From Nonomuraea purpurea (lineage in GTDB: Bacteria; Actinomycetota; Actinomycetes; Streptosporangiales; Streptosporangiaceae): a stretch of 64,000 bases of DNA. Every line of letters starts with the position of its first letter. Position 1 is the stretch's first letter. Location: NCBI RefSeq assembly GCF_042650645.1, contig NZ_JBHSBI010000032.1, positions 83,647-147,646 of the forward strand, read 5' to 3'. The notes under the pieces were generated by a model, which saw only the letters and a list, made by a program, of their open reading frames with translations, had not been told where the DNA came from and did no database searches. The position numbers were made by a program, and so were the translations under genes. Below are positions 51,278 through 57,808 of this stretch, piece by piece.

Positions 51278-51754
51278 ATGCCGCGACTCGATGGACGCAC
51301 CCACATCAACCTGACCGTGACCGACCTGGAGGCGAGCACCGACTGGTACTGCAAGGTGTTCGAGATGGTGCAGGTCAACGACGTGACCCCGCCGGAGTCG
51401 GGGTTCCGCTTCCGCACCCTGCTGCATCCGGCCTCGTTCGCCTCCGTCGTGCTCGGGCGGCCCGAGCACGGCATCGACGGCGACGCCTTCTCCGAGGGGC
51501 GGGTGGGACTGCACCACCTGGCCTACCACGTGCCCGAGCGCGAGGAGCTCGAGCTGTGGGTGAAGCACCTGGACGAGCAGGGCGTCGCCCACTCGGGCGT
51601 CACCGATTCCGCGCACGAGGCGGGCTCGCAGATCTGGCTGCGCGACCCGGACGACATCTGGCTGGAGTTCTACTGGGTCAACCGCGACTTCTTCGCCGAC
51701 CGGCTGCGCCGGCAGTGGCGGGCCGCCAGGAAGTCCGGCGCCCGCCCCTGGTGA
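51278..51754 (+). CDS. VOC superfamily (glyoxalase/dioxygenase-like) protein
   Basis: The 158-residue protein has two beta-alpha-beta-beta-beta modules with metal-ligand-like residues in THINLTVTDLEAS, GLHHLAYHV and IWLEFYWVN. The family includes glyoxalases, extradiol dioxygenases, epimerases and resistance proteins. It is co-transcribed with the O-methyltransferase gene (3-bp gap). The intact His/His/Glu pattern suggests a metal enzyme, but the reaction cannot be predicted. Confidence 0.85.
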   Translation: MPRLDGRTHINLTVTDLEASTDWYCKVFEMVQVNDVTPPESGFRFRTLLHPASFASVVLGRPEHGIDGDAFSEGRVGLHHLAYHVPEREELELWVKHLDEQGVAHSGVTDSAHEAGSQIWLRDPDDIWLEFYWVNRDFFADRLRRQWRAARKSGARPW

Positions 51755-51759
51755 GCGGG

Positions 51760-51779
51760 CCGCCGGGAGCCCCCGGTGG
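51760..51779. terminator. Short hairpin between convergent operons
   Basis: CCGCCGGG (51760-51767) and CCCGGTGG (51772-51779) pair with one mismatch around a 4-base loop, between the VOC gene stop and the end of the carbamoyltransferase gene. It is a weak but suitably placed terminator candidate. Confidence 0.5.
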
Positions 51780-53465
51780 TCAGGGCAGATCGCCCTCGCT
51801 GCGCACCACCACGCTCTCGCCCAGCACCAGCAGGTCCAGCTCCTTGCCGCGCAGGAACGTGGAGACCGCGTCGGCCGCGGAGTTCACGATCGGCTCCCCC
51901 GCGAGGTTGAACGAGGTGTTCACCACGGCGGGCACCCCGGTGGCCTGGCGGAACCGCTCGATCAGGGCCCAGTAGGCCGGGTTGGTGGCGCGGTGGACGG
52001 TCTGCGGCCGCGCTGATCCGTCCACGTGCGTGACGGCGGGCACGCTCGTCCACGCCTCCCGGCGTACCGGGGCGGCGGCGAGCATGAACCGTGAGGGATC
52101 CATGAGGGGGCCCTCGATCAGGGTGCCTGCGTGCTCGGCGAGGATGCTCGGCGCCACTGGGCGCCACATCTCCCGCCCCTTGATGACGTTGAGCCTCTCC
52201 AGGTTCCTGCGATCGCGTGGGTCGGCCAGGATGCTGCGGGTGCCCAGTGCCCGCTGCCCGATCTCGCCCCGCCCGCGCGCCCAGGCCACCACGTCGCCGG
52301 CGGCGATGCGGCCCGCCACGAACGCGGCCAGTTCCGGCAGCTCCAGCCGCTTGGCGAACAGCCCCGCCTCCGCCACGGCCGCGTCCGTGGAGGCGGGCGT
52401 GACGTCCTGGCCCCAGTAGGCGTGGTCGATGAGCGTGGGCTCGAACCGCTCGCCCTCCCTGGCCACGACCAGCGCGGCGCCGAGCGAGACGCCCGCGTCG
52501 GTGGGGACGGGCGGCACATAGATAGAGTCATACAGGCCGCTGCGGACGAGCCTGCCGACCATCGTGCAGTTCATCGCCACGCCGCCGGACAGCGTCAGCA
52601 CGGGGCTGTCCACCCGGCGTCGCAGCTCGGCGGCCAGTTCGAGGACCGCCTCCTCCAGGGCCTGCTGAACGCTCGCCGCGAAGTCGGCGTAGGCGATCGG
52701 CTCCTCGCCCTCCCGCTCGGCGAAGGGGAAGACCCGGGCGAAGGCGGGCTTCACCGCCTCGGCGACCATCGGGTAGTAGGCGAGCAGCGGTCCCGCGGCC
52801 GAGTTGCGCACGCCGACCTTCTTGGCGGCCTCGTCGTGGAGCAGCTCGTAGCCGCCCTGCTCGGCCCGCAGCGGCATGCCGGGCCCCGGCCTGCCGTACG
52901 CGGCCAGCCCCATGAGCTTGCCCGTGCCCCAGTAGCCGAGTCCGGCCCATTCGGCCGCGGCGTTGTAGAAGAAGCCGAGCGACTGCGTCACCGGCCACTC
53001 GCGCAGGATCGAGATCTCGCCGTCGAGCGCGCTGCCGATCGAGGTGGCCTGGCTCTCCCCCGCCCCGTCGATCACCAGCACGGCAGCGTCAGGCACGCCC
53101 GCGCTGTAGTAGGCGCTGGCCGCGTGCGCCACGTGGTGCGGGATCCATCGCACCGGGGGCATCTCCAGCCCTTCCGCGTCAGGGAACAGCATGGCGCGCA
53201 GGCCCTCGGGGCTGAAACGTTTGTTGCGGCCGAGCGGCAACGCGCGGAAGTCCCACCCGATCGCGACCGCGTCCAGGTCCTGCGGGCCGATGCCTTCGTG
53301 CGCGAGGCACGCGGCGACCGCCTGCGCGGGCGGCTGCCCGACGGCGTGCTTCCTGCGGCTCAGCCGCTCCTGCTCGATCAGCGCGCACAACGCCCCGTCG
53401 CGCAGCAGCGCCGCGGAGGAATCGTGAAAGCCGATGTTCACTCCCAGAACGTAGCCCGTGGGCAT
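51780..53465 (-). CDS. O-carbamoyltransferase (NodU/CmcH family)
   Basis: The 561-residue protein begins GYVLGVNIGFHDSSAALL, the Kae1-like ATPase fold, and has the metal-binding WIPHHVAHAASAYY, SLGFFYNAAAEWAG, TLSGGVAMNC and a C-terminal region with GEIGQRALGTRSILADP and VVNTSFNLAGEPIV. These enzymes use carbamoyl phosphate and ATP to carbamoylate a hydroxyl group. Its ATG 53465 overlaps the 2Fe-2S subunit stop by 1 bp (TGATG). As the last gene of the NRPS operon it is a late tailoring enzyme, adding a carbamate to the product. Confidence 0.93.
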   Translation of the reverse strand: MPTGYVLGVNIGFHDSSAALLRDGALCALIEQERLSRRKHAVGQPPAQAVAACLAHEGIGPQDLDAVAIGWDFRALPLGRNKRFSPEGLRAMLFPDAEGLEMPPVRWIPHHVAHAASAYYSAGVPDAAVLVIDGAGESQATSIGSALDGEISILREWPVTQSLGFFYNAAAEWAGLGYWGTGKLMGLAAYGRPGPGMPLRAEQGGYELLHDEAAKKVGVRNSAAGPLLAYYPMVAEAVKPAFARVFPFAEREGEEPIAYADFAASVQQALEEAVLELAAELRRRVDSPVLTLSGGVAMNCTMVGRLVRSGLYDSIYVPPVPTDAGVSLGAALVVAREGERFEPTLIDHAYWGQDVTPASTDAAVAEAGLFAKRLELPELAAFVAGRIAAGDVVAWARGRGEIGQRALGTRSILADPRDRRNLERLNVIKGREMWRPVAPSILAEHAGTLIEGPLMDPSRFMLAAAPVRREAWTSVPAVTHVDGSARPQTVHRATNPAYWALIERFRQATGVPAVVNTSFNLAGEPIVNSAADAVSTFLRGKELDLLVLGESVVVRSEGDLP

Positions 53466-53956
53466 CACGCTTCCCCTTCCTGGCCCGCGGCCAGCACGGC
53501 GCGGATGATGTTGTGGTAGCCGGTGCACCGGCACAGGTTTCCGCGCAGCCCCTCGCGAGCCTGCTCCTCGCTCAGGCCCGGGTGCTCACGCAGCAGCGAC
53601 ACGGCCGCCAGGACCATGCCGGGCGAGCAGTAGCCGCACTGCACGGCGTGGTGCCGGCGGAAGCACCGCTGCACCGGATGCAGTTCGTCGCCGGTCGCCA
53701 GCCCCTCGGCGGTGACGACGTCGCGCCCGTCCGCCTGTGCGGCCAGCACCGTGCACGACTTGACCGATCGGCCGTCGAGCAGGACCGTGCAGGCGCCGCA
53801 CGAGGTGGTGTCGCAGCCGGAGTTGGCCGCCTTCAGTCCGAGCGCGTCACGCAGGTAGTCGAGCAGCGTGGTGCCGGCCCCGACGTCGGCTGCCGCGCGG
53901 GCGCCGTTGACGGTGGCCCGCACGGTAAGCGTGGTCCGGCCAGGCGGAAAGGTCAT
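53465..53956 (-). CDS. Molybdenum hydroxylase 2Fe-2S subunit (CoxS-like)
   Basis: The 163-residue protein has the plant-type ferredoxin 2Fe-2S cluster (SGCDTTSCGACTVLLDG, then VKSC) and the second cluster domain (VQCGYCSPGMVLAA and LCRCTGYHNI), as in CoxS/XdhC-type small subunits. It passes electrons between the molybdenum site and FAD. ATG 53956 overlaps the stop of an unusual 21-codon ORF by 4 bp. The matching large-subunit gene lies at 38080-40329 on the other strand. Confidence 0.93.
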   Translation of the reverse strand: MTFPPGRTTLTVRATVNGARAAADVGAGTTLLDYLRDALGLKAANSGCDTTSCGACTVLLDGRSVKSCTVLAAQADGRDVVTAEGLATGDELHPVQRCFRRHHAVQCGYCSPGMVLAAVSLLREHPGLSEEQAREGLRGNLCRCTGYHNIIRAVLAAGQEGEA

Positions 53957-54018
53957 GAACCCTCCTTCGTCGGGCCCATGTTTCCCAGCTCACTGATGAC
54001 CTCGACAAGCTCGGTCAC
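53953..54018 (-). CDS. Micro-ORF, 21 aa, second tandem copy
   Basis: GTG 54018 to TGA 53953 encodes a 21-residue peptide beginning MTELVEVISE, with GNMGPTKE in the second half. It overlaps the first copy by GTGA and the 2Fe-2S subunit start by ATGA. AAGGAGG inside its last codons is the ribosome-binding site of the 2Fe-2S gene. The first ten codons are identical in sequence to the first copy apart from the start base. No family is recognised. It may be a short functional peptide or a translational coupler. Confidence 0.55.
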   Translation of the reverse strand: MTELVEVISELGNMGPTKEGS

Positions 54019-54079
54019 GCCGCCTCCTTCGTCGGCCCCGTGATTCCTTGCTCACTGATGACCTCGACAAGCTCGGTCA
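53989..54079. repeat. 62-bp tandem duplication containing a 29-bp exact repeat
   Basis: The 29-bp sequence at 53989-54017 is repeated exactly at 54051-54079, and the surrounding 62-bp unit is conserved with scattered differences. The period (62) is not divisible by three, so the two encoded peptides are in different frames and are linked by a GTGA overlap. Confidence 0.9.
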
Positions 54080-54080
54080 T
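54015..54080 (-). CDS. Micro-ORF, 21 aa, first tandem copy
   Basis: ATG 54080 to TGA 54015 encodes 21 residues beginning MTELVEVISE, with GITGPTKE in the second half. The ATG overlaps the FAD-subunit stop by 4 bp, and the stop overlaps the GTG of the second copy. AAGGAGG in the codons for K and E lies four bases before that GTG. The product is acidic and amphipathic in its first half, with a GxxGPTKE tail; no cysteines. Function unknown. Confidence 0.55.
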   Translation of the reverse strand: MTELVEVISEQGITGPTKEAA

Positions 54081-54889
54081 GGCGGCACTCCGATCTCTTC
54101 CAGTGCCCGCCGTGCCAGGACGCGGGCGAGGTGGCGGCGGTAGTCGGGGGCGGCGCGCGGGTCGGACGGCGGCGCGGTGCCGGCGTCGGCGAGTTCGGCG
54201 GCCGCGTGCGCGCCCAGCCCCCGGGCCAGCGCCTCCTCCACGGCCGGCGCCCGCATGACCGCCGGACCCATGCCGGACAACGCCACGCGCGTCGGCCCGG
54301 TGCCGGACCCGGCCGGGTCCGACGTGACCGCGACCACCCCGACGATCGCCCAGTCCAGCGCGTTCCTGCTGAACTTCTGGTAGCTCCAGGCGGCGGACGG
54401 CACGGGCACCAGGACCTCGACCACCAGTTCGCCGGCTTCGAGCCGTAGCGCGTCGAGGCCTGCGGTGCGGCGCCCGCGCGGGCCCTCGATCACGGCCTGC
54501 GCGTCCAGCGCGAGCCCCGCCACGGCCAGGTCGGCCGCCGGGTCGGCGTTGGCCAGGGAGCCGCCGATGGTCCCCATGTGGCGTACCTGGGGGTCGGCGA
54601 TCGCGGCCGCGGCGGCTCGCAGGGCGGGTGCCCTGGCCGCCAGTAGTTGCGAGCCGGCCAGCTCGTGGTGCCTGGTGGCCGCGCCGATCGCGATGGTGTC
54701 GCCCCGGTCCTCCAGGTGGCGCAGCTCGGCCAGGTGGCCGATGTCGAGCAGCGTCGCCGCCGTCGTGCGCCCGGATCTGAGCGCGGGCAGCAGGGACTGG
54801 CCGCCCGCGAGCGGCGTGATCCGGTCCGGGTGCCCGGCCAGGAGGCCGAGCGCCTCGGCCAGGTTCTCCGCACGGTGGTAGGCGATCAC
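54077..54889 (-). CDS. Molybdenum hydroxylase FAD-binding subunit (CoxM-like)
   Basis: The 270-residue protein has the two FAD-binding motifs of the family, LAGGQSLLPALRSG (about residues 28-41) and MGTIGGSLANADPAADL (about 104-120), and a C-terminal CO-dehydrogenase flavoprotein domain. It starts at GTG 54889 with a GTGA overlap of the thioesterase stop. It works with the 2Fe-2S subunit (53465) and the large subunit (38080). The two micro-ORFs lie between this gene and the 2Fe-2S gene. Confidence 0.92.
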   Translation of the reverse strand: MIAYHRAENLAEALGLLAGHPDRITPLAGGQSLLPALRSGRTTAATLLDIGHLAELRHLEDRGDTIAIGAATRHHELAGSQLLAARAPALRAAAAAIADPQVRHMGTIGGSLANADPAADLAVAGLALDAQAVIEGPRGRRTAGLDALRLEAGELVVEVLVPVPSAAWSYQKFSRNALDWAIVGVVAVTSDPAGSGTGPTRVALSGMGPAVMRAPAVEEALARGLGAHAAAELADAGTAPPSDPRAAPDYRRHLARVLARRALEEIGVPP

Positions 54890-55662
54890 GGTCCCGCCCC
54901 CCATCCGCGTGACAGCGGGCCGAGCAGCGCGCCGACCACGCGGGACTCGCCCGGGACCAGGTAGAAGTGGCCACCGGGGAAGACGATGCGGCGGAAGGAG
55001 TCGCAGGTCCACTCGGCCCAGGCCTCTGCCTCGTCGAGCGTGACCTCAGGGTCGTCGTCGCCGGTGAAGGCCAGCGTCGGCACCGGCAGTGGATCGGGCG
55101 GCCCTGGCGTGTACGTCTCCGCGGCCTCGTAGTCGGCGCGCAGCACGGGCAGCGCCAGCTCCTTGATCGGGTCGCTGTCGAGCACCTCGTTGCCGGTGCC
55201 GCCGAGCCTGCCGAGCTCCGCCCAGAGCGTGTCATCGTCGGCCAGGTGGACGGCGCTGTCGCGGAGCCGATGCGGCGCGGGCCGCCCCGACACCGCCAGG
55301 GCCGCCGGGGGCAGCCCCTGCGCGGTGAGCCTTCTGGCCGTCTCGTGGGCGACCGACGCGCCGAGGCTGTGCCCGAAGAGCGCGACGGGCCCGATGCGGG
55401 CCAACGGGGCGACGGCCGCGGCCGCTCGGCCGGCCATCTCGTCCATCCGCCGGATCAGCGGCTCCGATGCGCGGTCCATCCGCCCTGGGTACTGGACGGC
55501 CAGCAGCTCCACCTCGCCGGGCAGCCGGGCCGCCCACGAGCGGTAGAAGGCCGCGTTGCCGCCCGCGTGCGGGAAGCACACGAGCCGGATCCTGGCCGAC
55601 GGCCTGGGCTGGTAGCAGCGCAGCCAGTCCTGTCCGGGCGTGGCGCGGGTCTGGATTTTCAT
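54886..55662 (-). CDS. Type II thioesterase (NRPS/PKS editing)
   Basis: The 258-residue alpha/beta hydrolase is of the GrsT/RifR type: LVCFPHAGGNAAFYRSW, GPVALFGHSLGASVAHETA (catalytic Ser), FTGDDDPEVT (Asp) and PGGHFYLVPGE (His). It removes stalled or misprimed acyl groups from carrier domains. It follows the thiazolinyl imide reductase gene with a 4-bp overlap. Because the C-terminal TE domain of the adjacent NRPS seems to lack its Ser, this enzyme may also take part in product release. Confidence 0.92.
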   Translation of the reverse strand: MKIQTRATPGQDWLRCYQPRPSARIRLVCFPHAGGNAAFYRSWAARLPGEVELLAVQYPGRMDRASEPLIRRMDEMAGRAAAAVAPLARIGPVALFGHSLGASVAHETARRLTAQGLPPAALAVSGRPAPHRLRDSAVHLADDDTLWAELGRLGGTGNEVLDSDPIKELALPVLRADYEAAETYTPGPPDPLPVPTLAFTGDDDPEVTLDEAEAWAEWTCDSFRRIVFPGGHFYLVPGESRVVGALLGPLSRGWGAGP

Positions 55663-56789
55663 GCCGCCCCCTCCGCCGCCGCGCCCAGCTCCTTGACCTC
55701 GTGCGGGCCGAGCATCTTTGGGGCGGTGGCGCGTACCAGCTCGGGCGGGCCGAGCAACGCGGTGAGCTCCTGCCACAGCGTGCAGAGCGTCAGGTGGTAT
55801 TGGCCCGAGGGCAGGGGTGAATCGCCCGCCTCGGCCGCCCGCGCCAGGCGGCCGAGGGCGTGCTCGATGCCCTCAGGCCACACGGTGTCGAAGATCCTGC
55901 GGTAGCTGGGGGCCTGCGCCGGGCCCAGGGGCATCGCGCTCGGCACGTCGAGGTGGTCCTCTCCGCCCTGCCGGGCGAAGTGCACGATGCCCGACTCCGC
56001 CGTCTGGACCTCGCGGGGGAAGTCGGGCCGCGGGCTCCACACGATGGGGCCGTGCGTGCTGACCAGGGTGAGGTTCCCCGCCTCGGTGCCGATGGTGATC
56101 CGGTGCAGGAGGTGCGCGTAATTGTCGGGGTCGGCGGGGTCGAGCTGGTTCTGCACCCTGAGTGTGGCCGGGATGCCGCCCAGCACCCCGTCCAGGCTGA
56201 CGAACGGCATGTCGAGCGAGGTCAGCCCGGTCATCGCGGCGCCCCGCCCGGCGGGCCGGGTGAACGCCCACGGGCGCACCCCGCCGAGCGCCTGCCCGAG
56301 GATGTCCAGAAGGGCGTAGGCGACCTGGAAGCCGGTGGCGGCGTCCACGTACCGAACCTGTCTCCTGGCCCGCAGCTCGGCGGCGGCGGCGAGGAAGCGG
56401 CGCACGGGCGCGGTGTTGGCGTAGAAGGAGTTGAGGTGGTAGACGACGCCGTTGGCCGCGGCGGTGCGCAGGCATTCCGCCAGCTCGTCGCGGTGGAGCG
56501 GGTGCTCCTGCAGCACGTGGATGCCGCGCTCCATGAGCTGCCTGGCGATCTGCGCGCCCGGCCCGCCGAGCAGGCCGCCGCGGATGACCACGCAGGCCAG
56601 CCGCACGTCCGCGGGCACCTGGCCGGGATCGGTGTAGAGGGGGACGCCGTAGTGCTCCGCGCAGGCGCGCGAGCGTTCGCTGCCCCTGGCCAGGATCCCG
56701 GCCAGCTCGTACGGGCTGCCAGGGCGGCGCAACCCCTCCAGGTAGACCTGCCCGAACTTGGTCCCCGCCACCAGGACGCGGGTTTTCAC
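55659..56789 (-). CDS. Thiazolinyl imide reductase (PchG/Irp3 family)
   Basis: The 376-residue Gfo/Idh-like reductase begins VKTRVLVAGTKFGQVYLEGL, typical of PchG/Irp3, and continues with ACVVIRGGLLGGPGAQIARQL, GIHVLQEHPLHRDE and HLNSFYANTAPVRRFL. These enzymes use NADPH to reduce a carrier-bound thiazoline to a thiazolidine during pyochelin and yersiniabactin synthesis. It starts at GTG 56789, overlapping the previous stop by 4 bp. Its presence beside two Cys-specific NRPSs strongly supports a thiazolidine in the product. Confidence 0.92.
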   Translation of the reverse strand: MKTRVLVAGTKFGQVYLEGLRRPGSPYELAGILARGSERSRACAEHYGVPLYTDPGQVPADVRLACVVIRGGLLGGPGAQIARQLMERGIHVLQEHPLHRDELAECLRTAAANGVVYHLNSFYANTAPVRRFLAAAAELRARRQVRYVDAATGFQVAYALLDILGQALGGVRPWAFTRPAGRGAAMTGLTSLDMPFVSLDGVLGGIPATLRVQNQLDPADPDNYAHLLHRITIGTEAGNLTLVSTHGPIVWSPRPDFPREVQTAESGIVHFARQGGEDHLDVPSAMPLGPAQAPSYRRIFDTVWPEGIEHALGRLARAAEAGDSPLPSGQYHLTLCTLWQELTALLGPPELVRATAPKMLGPHEVKELGAAAEGAA

Positions 56790-57808
56790 AGCGTGCCCTC
56801 CTCCTCTGCCGCCTCGCCGGCCAGCACGTGCAGGCCGATGACGGCCGGGCCGGCGGCAAGGCGGCTGACCGCCCATTGCGGATCGAGTGCCTGCGGCAGG
56901 TGCCAGACGCCGGGCGGCACCAGGCCGTCCAGCACCGCGATCACGGCCGTGGCGGCCGCCGCGCCGCTCAGCGCTCCTGCTCCGGTGGCGCGGCAGACGA
57001 GCCGCCTGCCGTCGCCTGATTCGAACACCATGAGCTGGTAGCGCTGCCGGCCGAAGCTGTCGAGCTCGGCCGCCGCGCACAGTCCCGCGGCGTCCTCGCC
57101 CCTGCTCAGCGCCGCCACCACGTGGGGACCCGTGAACACCGAGTACCAGTCGACCTCGGCCGCGCCGAGCCGCTCGGCCAGGCGCTCGGTCTCCGTGCTC
57201 AGGTACGGCACGGCGGTGACGGTCCCGGGGAAGCCGGGGATCCGCGCGTCGCGCAGCGTGCCTAGCGCGATCTTGCCTCCCGCCCGCCACGCGACCCCGC
57301 TGCGGCCGTACCCGCCGGCGGTGGCGGCGAGGTAGTCGCGCGCGGCGACCGGCGTGAAGGTGTCGCAGCCGCCGACGTAACCGGTGAGCCGGGCGCACGG
57401 GCCCAGCAGCATCGGGAGCAGCCCGGACAACCCCGGCATCATGCCCGCCGACAGCACGGCGGGGCGGCTCCCCGTCCACGGCAGCGCGGTCAGCGCGGCG
57501 TGCAGCGGGTCGTCGCCGGCGGCGTCCACGTAGGCGGCGCCCGCGGCCTGCGCCGCTTCGGCCACCCTGGCCCCCACCGTGAGGGCGGGTCCGGCGCAGT
57601 TGAGCACCACATCGCTGCCGGCGCAGAAGGCGGCCAGCGAGCGTGCGTCGGTGACGTCCACGGTCATCGGCTCCGCGCCCGCCTTCTCGGCCAGCGCCTG
57701 GGTCCTGTGCGGATCGCGGCCCCCGACACGCAGGTCCGCGCCGCCCAGTTCGGCGACGGCGCAGGCGCCCACCTCTCCGTAGGCGCCGACGACGGCGACG
57801 CGGCCCAT
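56786..57808 (-). CDS. Saccharopine dehydrogenase-like oxidoreductase
   Basis: The 340-residue protein has a Rossmann motif VAVVGAYGEVGACAVAEL, GRDPHRTQALAEKAGAEP and NCAGPALTVGARVAEAAQAA, as in saccharopine-dehydrogenase/trans-acting enoyl-reductase-like proteins. Its ATG overlaps the NRPS stop by 1 bp. Homologues appear in siderophore-like clusters, but their role is not clear to me. It may reduce an imine, enoyl or thioester intermediate on the NRPS line. Proximity to the thiazolinyl imide reductase gene suggests a second reductive step. Confidence 0.8.
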   Translation of the reverse strand: MGRVAVVGAYGEVGACAVAELGGADLRVGGRDPHRTQALAEKAGAEPMTVDVTDARSLAAFCAGSDVVLNCAGPALTVGARVAEAAQAAGAAYVDAAGDDPLHAALTALPWTGSRPAVLSAGMMPGLSGLLPMLLGPCARLTGYVGGCDTFTPVAARDYLAATAGGYGRSGVAWRAGGKIALGTLRDARIPGFPGTVTAVPYLSTETERLAERLGAAEVDWYSVFTGPHVVAALSRGEDAAGLCAAAELDSFGRQRYQLMVFESGDGRRLVCRATGAGALSGAAAATAVIAVLDGLVPPGVWHLPQALDPQWAVSRLAAGPAVIGLHVLAGEAAEEEGTL

